From positions 4,616,001 through 4,680,000 of the forward strand of contig CP158568.1 in the NCBI GenBank assembly GCA_040269895.1: 64,000 nt of DNA, written 5' to 3'. This DNA is from Ancalomicrobiaceae bacterium S20 (GTDB lineage: Bacteria; Pseudomonadota; Alphaproteobacteria; Rhizobiales; Ancalomicrobiaceae). Position numbers and translations under genes: made by a program. The notes under the pieces are model-generated. The model was not told the DNA's origin and made no database searches. It was given only the letters and a program-made list of their open reading frames with translations. The number at the start of each line of letters is the position of its first letter. The stretch's first letter is position 1. Shown here one piece after another: positions 1 through 8,382 of the stretch.

Positions 1-340
1 GCTCGGCGCCGGCCGCCAAGGCGATGTCGGCCTCGCAGGCATTGCAATTGCGCAGCCAGTGTTGCCGCATCGTCTCGGTCTCGACCGCTGTCGGGTCGAC
101 CAGCCGATACCGCCCGCTCGCCGCGAGCGCTTCGCGCACGTGGAGCGTCACCCGCTCGAGTCGGGCGGTCTCTTCGGCGCTTTCGCCCGCGATCGGGCCG
201 CCGGCGGTGAAGTCGTCGAGTTCGAAGCCGAATACGACGATCGGGATCGGCCGGGTGGGCTCGGTGGCTGCGGCCGGCACAGGGGCGACGCCAAGAGATG
301 CCAGCAGGGCGGCGAGGCCAAGGATCTTTGCACGGATCAT
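1..340 (-). CDS. Exported DUF2380/DUF3280-like protein (partial, C-terminus outside window)
   Basis: The minus strand is open without a stop from an ATG at 340 to the left edge, giving 113 codons of an incomplete protein. A GGAG lies just upstream of the ATG. Residues 1 to about 25 form a signal peptide ending in PVPAAA. The mature part reads like the small periplasmic DUF2380/DUF3280 family, with an IPIVVFGFELDDFT strand near the start and a pair of cysteines in a NCNACEAD segment near the edge. Proteins of this family often sit near methylotrophy or C1 genes, which would suit the ccr neighbour, but no enzymatic role is known. The family name is recalled from sequence flavour and not from a search. 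Confidence 0.6.
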   Translation of the reverse strand, partial: MIRAKILGLAALLASLGVAPVPAAATEPTRPIPIVVFGFELDDFTAGGPIAGESAEETARLERVTLHVREALAASGRYRLVDPTAVETETMRQHWLRNCNACEADIALAAGAE

Positions 341-465
341 CGGATGGGGCTCCGGTCGGTTATGGGACCGGGGGCAGTCTCGCCCGCCCGCGTCGCGCGG
401 CCGAGAGCGCGGTGCCTGCCAAGGGCCGGGCATCATGCCCGTGGGCCGGGGCGGGCCATGACACG

Positions 466-498
466 AAAACGCCGGACGCGGTCGAACCGCGCCCGGCG
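466..498 (-). terminator. Intrinsic terminator of ccr
   Basis: On the minus strand a 12-bp GC-rich stem (470-481 with 487-498, one mismatch, loop TCGAA) is followed directly by TTTT. It lies about 60 bases past the ccr stop codon, in the right orientation to end that transcript. Confidence 0.7.
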
Positions 499-555
499 CA
501 TTCCGTCCCGGTTCCGGTCGGGCGCTGGCCCCCTCGGACCCATCCTCTGCCCAGA

Positions 556-1851
556 TCAGGCCTGCCCGCTCGCCTCCAGCACGTCCTCGAGGCTGCGGAG
601 TCCGGTGGTCGGCGCGGAGACGAGCACGGCCATGTTGCCGGGCTGGTGCTGGTTCTTCCACATCTTGGTGTGCGCGTGCGGGATCTTGTCCCACGGGAAC
701 ACTTCCGACATGCACGGGTCGATGCGGCGGTCGATCACGAAGCGGTTGGCCGCGGCTGCCTGCTTCAGGTGGGCGAAGTGCGAGCCCTGGATGCGCTTCT
801 GGTGCATCCAGACGTAGCGGGCATCGAAGGTGATGTTGAAGCCGGTCGTGCCGGCGCAGAACACCACCATGCCGCCGCGCTTCACCACGAAGGTCGAGGT
901 CGGGAAGGTCGACTCGCCCGGGTGCTCGAACACCATGTCGACGTTGACGCCCTTGCCGGTGATGTCCCAGATCGCCTTGCCGAACTTGCGGACTTCCTTG
1001 AACCAGGTGTCGTATTCGGGGCTGCCGACCTTGGGCAGCTGGCCCCAGCAGTCGAAGTCCTTGCGGTTGATGACGCCGCGCGCGCCGAGGCCGAGCACGT
1101 AGTCGCGCTTGGTCTCGTCGGAGATCACGCCGATCGCGTTCGCACCGGCGGCGGCGCAGAGCTGGATGCCGAACACGCCGAGGCCGCCCGAGGCGCCCCA
1201 GACCAGCACGTTCATGCCCGGCTTCAGCTCGTGCGGCTCGTGGCCGAACAGCATGCGGTAGGCGGTCGCCAGCGTCAGCGTGTAGCAGGCGGCCTCTTCC
1301 CAGGTCAGGTGCTTCGGCCGCGGCAGGAGCTGGCGCGCCTGCACCCGGCAGAACTGCGCGAAGGAGCCGTCATTGGTCTCGTAACCCCAGATCCGCTGCG
1401 AGGTCGACAGCATCGGATCGCCGCCGTTGCATTCCTCGTCGTCGCCGTCGTCCTGGTTACAATGGATGACGACCTCGTCGCCGACCTTCCAGTTCTTCAC
1501 CTTCGAGCCGACCTTCCAGACGATGCCCGAGGCGTCGGAACCGGCGATGTGATAGGGCTGCTTGTGCCCGTCGAACGGCGAGATCGGCTTGCCGAGGCCG
1601 GCCCAGATGCCGTTGTAGTTCACGCCCGCGGCCATCACGAGCACGAGCACCTCGTTGTTGTCGATCTCCCAGGTCGGCACGACCTCGAGCTTCATGGCGT
1701 CTTCCGGGGGGCCGTGCCGTTCGCGGCGGATCGCCCAGGCGTACATCTTCTCCGGCACATGGCCGAGCGGAGGGATTTCGCCGATCTCGTAGAGATCCTT
1801 GATCGGTCGCTCGCCCGAGGCGGCGGTGGTCTGAGCGGCAGTCGAGGCCAT
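556..1851 (-). CDS. ccr: Crotonyl-CoA carboxylase/reductase
   Basis: This 431-residue protein matches Ccr, the reductive carboxylase that converts crotonyl-CoA, CO2 and NADPH to (2S)-ethylmalonyl-CoA in the ethylmalonyl-CoA pathway. It is a medium-chain dehydrogenase/reductase. The GVNYNGIW segment (about residues 76-83) and the long insert with NQDDGDDEEC (132-141) are typical of Ccr and absent from ordinary enoyl reductases. The NADPH-binding glycine motif GASGGLGVFG lies at 219-228. The start is the ATG at 1851, which has GGGAGA upstream; the frame is open further 5' but that stretch has no family character. The gene is divergent from the small membrane gene and ecm. The length and residues fit an intact enzyme. 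Confidence 0.95.
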   Translation of the reverse strand: MASTAAQTTAASGERPIKDLYEIGEIPPLGHVPEKMYAWAIRRERHGPPEDAMKLEVVPTWEIDNNEVLVLVMAAGVNYNGIWAGLGKPISPFDGHKQPYHIAGSDASGIVWKVGSKVKNWKVGDEVVIHCNQDDGDDEECNGGDPMLSTSQRIWGYETNDGSFAQFCRVQARQLLPRPKHLTWEEAACYTLTLATAYRMLFGHEPHELKPGMNVLVWGASGGLGVFGIQLCAAAGANAIGVISDETKRDYVLGLGARGVINRKDFDCWGQLPKVGSPEYDTWFKEVRKFGKAIWDITGKGVNVDMVFEHPGESTFPTSTFVVKRGGMVVFCAGTTGFNITFDARYVWMHQKRIQGSHFAHLKQAAAANRFVIDRRIDPCMSEVFPWDKIPHAHTKMWKNQHQPGNMAVLVSAPTTGLRSLEDVLEASGQA

Positions 1852-2225
1852 TTGGTCTCCCTTCCCGGCTGGCCGGCCGCCGCGTCTTCCCACGCGAGGG
1901 CCGTCGCCTTTCCCTTGTTGACGGCGTTTCTTCGTTGCGTCGCAAAAGCCCGGACCGCGAGGCGGCCGGGCGTCTGACGTGACTATCAACCGGTCCGGAC
2001 CGGTTTCGCCATTGTCCAAAGGATGGAAATCGGCACGCCGCCTGTCGACTGCGACCGTTTGCCGTAGCTTTGCGCGGTGCAGCATGAATCGGTTCGATCG
2101 ACCACCTTCCGGTAGCGTCGCTGGCGGCCTCGCTGGATCTGGCGTGGCGTTATGCATTCAGCGGTACTTGAAAAAGGGCCGATACACGGCATTGTGCCGC
2201 CCAGCTGCCGCACGAGGCCGATTCC
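1852..2225. other. Divergent intergenic region between ccr and the small membrane gene
   Basis: About 370 bases with no convincing gene. It must hold the ccr promoter and probably the promoter of the rightward genes. The only striking element is the 18-bp palindrome at 1988-2005. No clear -35/-10 pair could be assigned. Confidence 0.5.
1988..2005. promoter_or_regulatory. Perfect 18-bp palindrome, candidate operator
   Basis: The sequence aaccggtccggaccggtt equals its own reverse complement over 18 bases. It sits 137 bases upstream of the ccr start codon in the divergent promoter region. A dimeric regulator such as the nearby MerR-type protein could bind here, but that is inference. Confidence 0.4.
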
Positions 2226-2543
2226 ATGCTGTCTTTGCTGTCTCCTTACACGATGTCGCCCGCCGCTTTGACGACCATGGCGGTGGCGGTGCTGATCGGC
2301 GCCGCGGTGATCGGCTGGATCGTCGACGAGGTGCTTGACGACCGGGCCTTCGGCGTCCTGGTGAACACCGTGCTGGTCGCGATCGGGATCGTCATCGGCC
2401 TCTACGTGTTCGACTATCTGATGACGACGCACCGGCTCTCGATCCGCTACGCCAATCCGTACGGCTGGCTGGTTGCCGGCATGGGCGGCGCGACCTTCAC
2501 GCTGCTGCTGTTCTGCGGTCTCAGGGCGGCCATCGGCCGCTAG
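2226..2543 (+). CDS. Small three-helix membrane protein of unknown function
   Basis: A 105-residue hydrophobic protein not recognised as a named family. Three membrane segments are visible at about residues 16-34, 42-62 and 79-100, joined by short charged loops (DEVLDD, TTHRLSIRY). A GAGG lies ten bases before the ATG at 2226; an in-frame ATG at 2253 is an alternative. It ends right at the dispersed repeat at 2540 and lies between divergent ccr and ecm, so it could be carried on a transcript with ecm. The hydrophobic pattern and normal codon use make it a real gene; function is open. Confidence 0.6.
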   Translation: MLSLLSPYTMSPAALTTMAVAVLIGAAVIGWIVDEVLDDRAFGVLVNTVLVAIGIVIGLYVFDYLMTTHRLSIRYANPYGWLVAGMGGATFTLLLFCGLRAAIGR

Positions 2544-2643
2544 AGCGGCATCCGATCAGATTGGATCGGATGCCGCTCTAGCCTACTTGTAAACGCAAGC
2601 CTTTTCCGATCGGAGTGAATCACTCCGATCGGGCCTTGCTCTA
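2540..2643. repeat. Dispersed two-hairpin repeat element, copy A
   Basis: The element has a perfect 18-bp stem (2540-2557 with 2564-2581, arms starting ctagagcggcatccgatc). Next come a spacer containing acgcaag and ccttttcc, a second 12-13-bp stem (2606-2618 with 2620-2632) and the tail gggccttgctctag. A diverged copy with the same layout is at 34147-34235. It overlaps the stop codon of the small membrane gene by a few bases and may end its transcript. Confidence 0.75.
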
Positions 2644-2832
2644 GGCCGATCCGCCGGGGCCGGGGCTGGAGGCGCCCGGCGCAGGCGCGCGCGCCGGGCC
2701 CCTGCGACATCGCGGTCCCATGCTCCGACGTTTTGCGGTGCTGACAGGATGGCGGCGGACCGCTATCGAATCGATCGAACGCAAGCTTTTTCCGCCTTTT
2801 GACGTTTTCGTCCGGGACAAGGATCGATCGAC

Positions 2833-4812
2833 ATGCCGCTGACCGAGCGCGACCGGCCCTGGATCTTCCGCACCTACGCGGGTCATTCGACCGCGGCGGA
2901 ATCCAACAAGCTCTATCGCACCAACCTCGCCAAGGGGCAGACCGGCCTGTCGGTCGCCTTCGATCTGCCGACGCAGACCGGTTACGATCCCGATCATGCG
3001 TTGTCGCGCGGCGAGGTCGGCAAGGTCGGCGTGCCGGTCGCTCATCTCGGCGACATGCGGGCGCTCTTCGACGGCATCCCGCTCGAGAAGATGAACACCT
3101 CGATGACGATCAATGCCACCGCCCCGTGGCTGCTCGCGCTCTATGTCGCGGCGGCCGACGAGCAGGGCGCGGATCGCAGCCTGCTCGCCGGCACGACGCA
3201 GAACGATCTCATCAAGGAATATCTGTCGCGCGGCACTTACGTGTTCCCGCCGGCGCCGTCGATGCGCCTGACCACGGACGTGATCGCCTGGACCTACCGG
3301 GCGATGCCGAAGTGGAACCCGATGAACGTCTGCTCCTACCATCTGCAGGAGGCCGGCGCGACGCCGGTGCAGGAACTCGCCTTCGCGCTCGCCACCGCCA
3401 TCGCGGTGCTCGACGGCATGAAGGCCTCCGGCGCGATCCCGGCCGAGGAGTTCGGCGAGGCGGTCGGGCGCATCTCGTTCTTCGTCAATGCCGGCATGCG
3501 GTTCGTGACCGAACTGTGCAAGATGCGCGCGTTCGGCGTGCTCTGGGACGAGATCACGCGCGATCGCTACGGCGTCGCCGACGCCAAGAACCGCCGGTTC
3601 CGCTATGGCGTGCAGGTCAACTCGCTGGGGCTGACGGAATCGCAGGCCGAGAACAACGTCTACCGCATCCTGATCGAGATGCTGGCCGTGACGCTGTCGC
3701 GCGATGCGCGCGCCCGCGCCGTGCAGCTGCCGGCCTGGAACGAGGCGCTCGGCCTGCCGCGGCCGTTCGATCAGCAATGGTCGCTGCGCATGCAGCAGAT
3801 CCTGGCCTACGAGACCGACCTGCTCGAATACGCCGACATCTTCAATGGTTCCAAGGAGATCGAGGCCAAGGTCGAGGCGCTGGTCGCGGAGGCGCGAGAA
3901 GAACTCGCGCGCATCGAGGCGATGGGCGGCGCGGTCGCGGCGGTCGAGTCGAGCTACATGAAGCAGAAGCTGGTCGAGTCCAACACGCGCAGGCTCGAGC
4001 AGATCGAGAAGGGCGAGGCGACCGTCGTCGGCGTCAACCGGTTCCGCGAGACGGAGGCATCGCCGCTGACCGGCGGCGACGGCTCGATCCTGACCGTGCC
4101 GGAGCATGTCGAGGCCGAGGCGGTCGAAGGGCTGAAGGCCTGGCGCGCGCAGCGCGATGCCCGCGCGGTCGAGAAGGCGCTGGCGGAGCTGCGGGCCGCC
4201 GCCGCCGAGGGGCGCAACATCATGGAGCCCTCGATCGTCGCGGCCAAGGCCGGAGTCACCACCGGCGAATGGGGCGAGACGCTGCGGGCCGTGTTCGGCG
4301 AATACCGCGCGCCGACCGGCGTCGGCCGCGCGGTGCGCGAGACGGGCGGCGATCTCGGCGCGGTGCGTACCGCGGTCGAGGCGGTGTCGACCAAGCTCGG
4401 GCGGCGCCTGAAGTTCCTGGTCGGCAAGCCGGGCCTCGACGGCCATTCGAACGGCGCCGAACAGATCGCGGTCCGCGCCCGCGATTGCGGCATGGAGGTC
4501 GTCTACGAGGGCATCCGGCTGACGCCGGCGCAGATCGTCAACGCGGCGCTCGAGGAGGGCGTGCACGTGGTCGGACTGTCGATCCTGTCCGGCTCGCATC
4601 TGGCGCTCGTGCGCGATGTCATGGACCGGATGCGGGCGAGCGGCCTCGACGACGTGCCCGTCGTGGTCGGCGGCATCATTCCGCCCGAGGACGAGCGTTC
4701 GCTGAAGGCGATGGGGGTCGCGGCGGTCTATACGCCGAAGAACTTCCAGCTCACCGACATCATGGCCGACGTGGTGCGGCTGGTTGATGCGGGCGCTGAA
4801 AAGGCCGCGTGA
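2833..4812 (+). CDS. ecm: Ethylmalonyl-CoA mutase, B12-dependent
   Basis: A 659-residue protein of the methylmalonyl-CoA mutase superfamily, with the catalytic barrel and the cobalamin domain in one chain. It converts (2R)-ethylmalonyl-CoA to (2S)-methylsuccinyl-CoA in the ethylmalonyl-CoA pathway. The N-terminus (PWIFRTYAGHSTAAESNKLY) and the moderate length fit Ecm better than methylmalonyl-CoA mutase, which is usually over 700 residues. The cobalamin-binding motif DGHSNG, with the axial histidine, lies near residues 536-541, followed by the expected GLSILSGSH segment. Divergent ccr supplies the preceding carboxylated substrate. CobS and CobT, encoded 30 kb away, support B12 supply. The start is the ATG at 2833. 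Confidence 0.93.
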   Translation: MPLTERDRPWIFRTYAGHSTAAESNKLYRTNLAKGQTGLSVAFDLPTQTGYDPDHALSRGEVGKVGVPVAHLGDMRALFDGIPLEKMNTSMTINATAPWLLALYVAAADEQGADRSLLAGTTQNDLIKEYLSRGTYVFPPAPSMRLTTDVIAWTYRAMPKWNPMNVCSYHLQEAGATPVQELAFALATAIAVLDGMKASGAIPAEEFGEAVGRISFFVNAGMRFVTELCKMRAFGVLWDEITRDRYGVADAKNRRFRYGVQVNSLGLTESQAENNVYRILIEMLAVTLSRDARARAVQLPAWNEALGLPRPFDQQWSLRMQQILAYETDLLEYADIFNGSKEIEAKVEALVAEAREELARIEAMGGAVAAVESSYMKQKLVESNTRRLEQIEKGEATVVGVNRFRETEASPLTGGDGSILTVPEHVEAEAVEGLKAWRAQRDARAVEKALAELRAAAAEGRNIMEPSIVAAKAGVTTGEWGETLRAVFGEYRAPTGVGRAVRETGGDLGAVRTAVEAVSTKLGRRLKFLVGKPGLDGHSNGAEQIAVRARDCGMEVVYEGIRLTPAQIVNAALEEGVHVVGLSILSGSHLALVRDVMDRMRASGLDDVPVVVGGIIPPEDERSLKAMGVAAVYTPKNFQLTDIMADVVRLVDAGAEKAA

Positions 4813-4828
4813 GGACGTGACGGGCGGT

Positions 4829-4858
4829 CCGCATTCCGGCCCCCCGACCGGAACGCGG
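4829..4858. terminator. Hairpin between convergent ecm and merR-type genes
   Basis: An 11-bp stem with one mismatch (4829-4839 with 4848-4858, C-rich loop) sits in the 86-base gap between the two convergent stop codons. There is no good T-run on either side, so it is only a candidate bidirectional terminator. Confidence 0.35.
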
Positions 4859-4898
4859 CCTTCGGCTGCCGCGACGTGTCGTCATCGAGCCGAGGGTC

Positions 4899-5324
4899 TC
4901 AGCTCGTCAGCGCCTTGCGGGCGTCGCCGAGACGGCTGTTGATGCGCGTCAGCTCGTCGATACGCGCGGAGTTGTCGGATTCCAGCGCGGCGAGGATCTG
5001 GGTCAGCTCCGGGCGGACATCGCGGAGCGAGCCGGTCTGGTCCATCGAATGCAGCAATCGCTTGATCGCGGGGACCGACACTTCCAGCTCGCGCAGCGTC
5101 ACGATCACCGACAGCCGCTCGGCGTCTTCAGGCGAGTAGAGACGCCGCGAGCCCTGCCGGGTCGGTTTCAGCAGGCCGCTCTGCTCGTAGAAGCGGAGGG
5201 TCCGCAGCGAGACATTCAGGAACTCCGATAGTTCGCGGATCGAGTAGCTGTCCGCGTCGGGAAGATCGTGGAAGGTCATCGTCTCACGCAGGAGCCGCCG
5301 AAGCTCGGTCACTGGCCCAGTCAT
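4899..5324 (-). CDS. MerR-family transcriptional regulator
   Basis: A 141-residue regulator. The winged-helix segment YSIRELSEFLNVSLRTLRFY is the canonical MerR N-terminal motif, followed by GLLKPTRQGSRRLYS and a predicted coiled-coil dimerisation helix up to a short tail. No cysteine cluster is visible, so a metal sensor is unlikely. It converges on ecm with an 86-base gap, and could control the ccr/ecm genes; this is inference from position only. The start is uncertain: the ATG at 5324 is used here, a GTG at 5333 and an ATG at 5279 are in frame, and none has a strong ribosome binding site. Confidence 0.8.
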   Translation of the reverse strand: MTGPVTELRRLLRETMTFHDLPDADSYSIRELSEFLNVSLRTLRFYEQSGLLKPTRQGSRRLYSPEDAERLSVIVTLRELEVSVPAIKRLLHSMDQTGSLRDVRPELTQILAALESDNSARIDELTRINSRLGDARKALTS

Positions 5325-5920
5325 TCTTGTCACCGTCGTTTTTGTGTTTGCCCTCGAAGGCCCCCCGCGTCGAGACCGGGAGCCAAATCCGACAACGCGG
5401 AAATCGGCCGAATGTTCGATGCGTTTCGGTCGACCCTGCGATGTTCCGAGAGTGGAGTGACGCGAGAATCTCCCCTGCTGTCACGATGGCCGTGTCGTCG
5501 CTGAATTCAAACAGAGAAAAATGAGAAACTGAGTCCCAATTTATCGAAAAGAGATCCCGAAAAGCTACATATCCTAAGGGAAGGTATCGCGCAGAAGTCC
5601 GTTGCAGTCTTGACTAGATTGAAGCGCAATATTCCGTGATCAGTTATTTTCATTGTTGCTGGAATATTCCCTGAGCTGATTCTCGCGGACGATCGTTCAT
5701 ACGTCCGGAACTTTCGTCCTGTGTCTTCATGCTGCCGTTTCCTGCTCCAGATGAAGGCCGGGACTAGGATCGCGTCTGCGTGTATTGGCGCGTGTCTCGG
5801 AAAGCGGTCATCGGTGGATGCGCTAGAGGGCGTCCTCGTCTTTTTGGATCGTTAAGAAATTTCAGTTCATAACTATTTGGTCAGCCCCGCAGCAAGGCCG
5901 GATGGGGGCGTGGAGGCTCA
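5325..5920. other. AT-richer intergenic region before the chemoreceptor gene
   Basis: Nearly 600 bases without a credible gene and visibly less GC-rich than its surroundings. It contains TTGACT at 5610-5615 with no convincing -10 at the right distance, and the 10-bp palindrome ggaatattcc at 5661-5670 with a related aatattcc about 30 bases upstream. It probably holds the promoters of the MerR-type gene and the chemoreceptor gene. Confidence 0.5.
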
Positions 5921-7633
5921 ATGCAACTCAAGACGAAGATTCTTGTCGTCGCCTTCGGCACGCTGCTCGGCATGGCGCTGCTCGGCGGTGTTTCGCTGAT
6001 CGGTTCGCGGCAGTTCGCGCTGGCGAGCGACGAGGCGTCGCAGACGGCGGTGGCGCTGCGCCGTCAGATGCAGGGCGACATGATGCATGACGCGCTGAAC
6101 AGCGGCGTCTATCGCGCTCTGCACGCGGCCGCCGCAGGCGTGGAGGCAACGGAAGGCGCGGAGATCCTCGAGGACGCCAGGAAGAATGCGGCATCCTTCG
6201 GCGACTCGCTCGACGCCCTCGCGGCAGCCGGGTTGCCGGCGGAGATCCAGGCCAAGGTCCAGCACGTCCGCCCCGTCGTCGATCGCTACCGCGCGCTTGC
6301 GGTCTCGCTGGTCGAGACGGCGCTCAAGGATCGCGGCATTGCCGAGGCGCGGCTCGGCGAGTTCTCGAAACTGTTCGACGCCCTCGAAACCGATCTCGAA
6401 AAGCTCGGCGATGCGCTCGAGGAACATGCCAAGGCGCAGAATGAAGCCGTCGGCACGATCCGCACCTGGCTGGACCGGGTGATCATCGCCACGCTGGTGA
6501 TGGGTGTCGGCGTCGTCGCCGCCATGGTGCTGTTCTTGTCGCGCGGGGTGGTGGTGCCGATCCGGGCGATCGAAACCGCGATGCGCCATCTCGCCGGCGG
6601 CGGGCGACTGGAGGTCGTTCCCGGGGTCGGGCGTCCGGACGAGATCGGCCGGATGGCCGAGGCGCTGGAGACGTTCCGCTCGGCGATGGGCGCGCTTCAC
6701 GATGCCGAGGGCGCGCGGGCGGCCGATCGGGCGCGCGCGGAAGCCGATCGCCGCGAGGCGCTGATGGCGATGACGCGCGGCGTGTCGACAGCGGCCGGGG
6801 AGGGCAAGCAGGCGATCGCCGCGAGCGCCTCGGAAATCCGTTCACGCTCCGAGACGATCCGGTCGGCCTTTGCCAGGGTCTCCGGTGCGCTGCAGGATGC
6901 GCTCGGCGACGCCGCGACGTCCCGGCGGCTCACCGGCGAGGTCGCCGCGCTGTCGCGGCGGGCGGAGGGCGTGATCCAGACCGTCTCGCAGACGGTCGAA
7001 CAAGGCGCGAGCCTCAATCGCGATGCCGTGCAGCGCGCCCGGCAGTCGCGGGAGACGGTCACGGCCCTCGCTCAGGCGGCGGACGACATCGGCGCGATCG
7101 TCGGCGTGATCACCGAGATCGCCGGCCAGACCAACCTTCTGGCGCTCAACGCCACGATCGAGGCGGCGCGGGCCGGCGAGGCGGGCCGCGGCTTTGCCAT
7201 CGTGGCGAGCGAAGTGAAGTCGCTCGCGACCCAGACGGCCAAGTCGAGCGACGAGATCGGCCGCAAGGTCGGCGAGATCCAGACCGCCACCCGCCAGGCC
7301 GTCGACAGTCTCGCCTCGATCGCGGAATCGATCGAGGCGGTCGAGCAGGTCATGACCGCGATCACCGAGGCGATGGGCGACCAACGCGGCATCACGGCCG
7401 AGCTCGGCGGCCTCGCGGCCGAGACCGACGGCGCTGTCCGGTCGATGGACGCGGGCGTCGGCGAGATCGCGACGCTGGCCGAAGCGACCAGCCGCGACGT
7501 CGCCGACATGAACCGTGCCGCCGATGCCGTGCTCACCCGGGCGACCGGCGTTCTCGAGGAACTGCCGGCGATGGTCGAACGGGCGACCCGGGCGGCGGAT
7601 CGTTCGGACCAGGGCGGCGCGCGGGCGGCCTGA
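5921..7633 (+). CDS. Methyl-accepting chemotaxis protein
   Basis: A 570-residue transmembrane chemoreceptor. Membrane segment 1 is at about residues 7-26, a mostly helical periplasmic sensor follows to about 185, and membrane segment 2 is at about 188-210. A HAMP domain follows. The cytoplasmic signalling domain carries the highly conserved tip motif around [16 protein letters not shown] and [15 protein letters not shown], which contacts CheA/CheW. The periplasmic domain is not a recognised ligand-binding fold, so the stimulus is unknown. No che genes are in the window, so it must signal to a remote chemotaxis operon. It appears monocistronic. The start is the ATG at 5921. Confidence 0.92.
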   Translation: MQLKTKILVVAFGTLLGMALLGGVSLIGSRQFALASDEASQTAVALRRQMQGDMMHDALNSGVYRALHAAAAGVEATEGAEILEDARKNAASFGDSLDALAAAGLPAEIQAKVQHVRPVVDRYRALAVSLVETALKDRGIAEARLGEFSKLFDALETDLEKLGDALEEHAKAQNEAVGTIRTWLDRVIIATLVMGVGVVAAMVLFLSRGVVVPIRAIETAMRHLAGGGRLEVVPGVGRPDEIGRMAEALETFRSAMGALHDAEGARAADRARAEADRREALMAMTRGVSTAAGEGKQAIAASASEIRSRSETIRSAFARVSGALQDALGDAATSRRLTGEVAALSRRAEGVIQTVSQTVEQGASLNRDAVQRARQSRETVTALAQAADDIGAIVGVITEIAGQTNLLALNATIEAARAGEAGRGFAIVASEVKSLATQTAKSSDEIGRKVGEIQTATRQAVDSLASIAESIEAVEQVMTAITEAMGDQRGITAELGGLAAETDGAVRSMDAGVGEIATLAEATSRDVADMNRAADAVLTRATGVLEELPAMVERATRAADRSDQGGARAA

Positions 7634-7672
7634 GGCACCGTGCGACAGGTCGGCCCTCGCGGCTCCTGCCGA

Positions 7673-8173
7673 TCAATCGGTGAGTTCGCGGGCGAACCAA
7701 TAGGCCATCTTGTCGACCAGCTCGTGCATGCGCCGGTCCTCGTCCTGCAGCAGCATGACCGGCGGCCCGTTGACGCCGCGGTTCGAGATCGAGAGCGGCA
7801 CCCGGCGCAGGACGGCGCCGTTCGGCCCGACCAGCAGGCCCGCGCCGGAGATCCAGTCGTCTTCGCCGTCGAGCATGCGGAACGAGCGCCCCGGATTGCT
7901 CGACAGGCTGATCGAGGAGATCTGCAGGACCGCTGTCGGCGCGCGGCGATCGGCTGTCATTAGTCCGGCGAACTGCGCGCGCATGGCGGGTTCGGCCGCG
8001 GCGGCGACGCGCGCGGCATAACGACTGACGCCCTTGGCGGCGAGCGGCGCGGCGTCAACCCGGACGGCTCGGACACGCTGCGCCGGGGCGGCCAGGGCGC
8101 TGCCGGCCATGGCGCCGAAGCCGATCAAGCCGACGAGAACGGCGCGGCGATGGGGATGAGTGTGTTCACGCAT
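7673..8173 (-). CDS. Exported protein of unknown function (twin-Arg-like signal)
   Basis: A 166-residue protein with an N-terminal HRRAVLVGLIGFGAMAGSALA segment. The paired arginines before a hydrophobic stretch and the AxA cleavage site suggest secretion, perhaps by the Tat route. The mature part has no recognised motif; it reads as a compact beta-rich protein (SISLSSNPGRSFRMLDGEDDWI) with a C-terminal helix. It converges with the chemoreceptor gene (39-base gap) and is divergent from the RpiR-type regulator. The ATG at 8173 is the only good start. No function is assigned. Confidence 0.65.
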   Translation of the reverse strand: MREHTHPHRRAVLVGLIGFGAMAGSALAAPAQRVRAVRVDAAPLAAKGVSRYAARVAAAAEPAMRAQFAGLMTADRRAPTAVLQISSISLSSNPGRSFRMLDGEDDWISGAGLLVGPNGAVLRRVPLSISNRGVNGPPVMLLQDEDRRMHELVDKMAYWFARELTD

Positions 8174-8297
8174 GACGGTTCCGGATGGTGGTGCGCCGGT
8201 CGCGGCGCGAGCGTCATCATAACGCCGAAAGACGGCAACGGGGTCGTCACGCGTGATCAGATCCGATCGATCGCGTGCAGGGCTTCGGCGAGGAATG

Positions 8298-8313
8298 GAT
8301 GGAATTTTCCATC
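8298..8313. promoter_or_regulatory. Inverted repeat ATGGAA-TT-TTCCAT, candidate IolR operator
   Basis: The arms gatggaa and ttccatc flank a two-base spacer, 70 bases before the start of the RpiR-type regulator. The same half-site occurs in the opposite arrangement before iolG (9273-9299). It fits autoregulation by the regulator. Confidence 0.5.
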
Positions 8314-8382
8314 CGAGTTTGGTTCATTGCGTTCTGTTCCAGATGTGCGACCGATCGTGTCGTTCCGCGGGAGAATGAGCGC

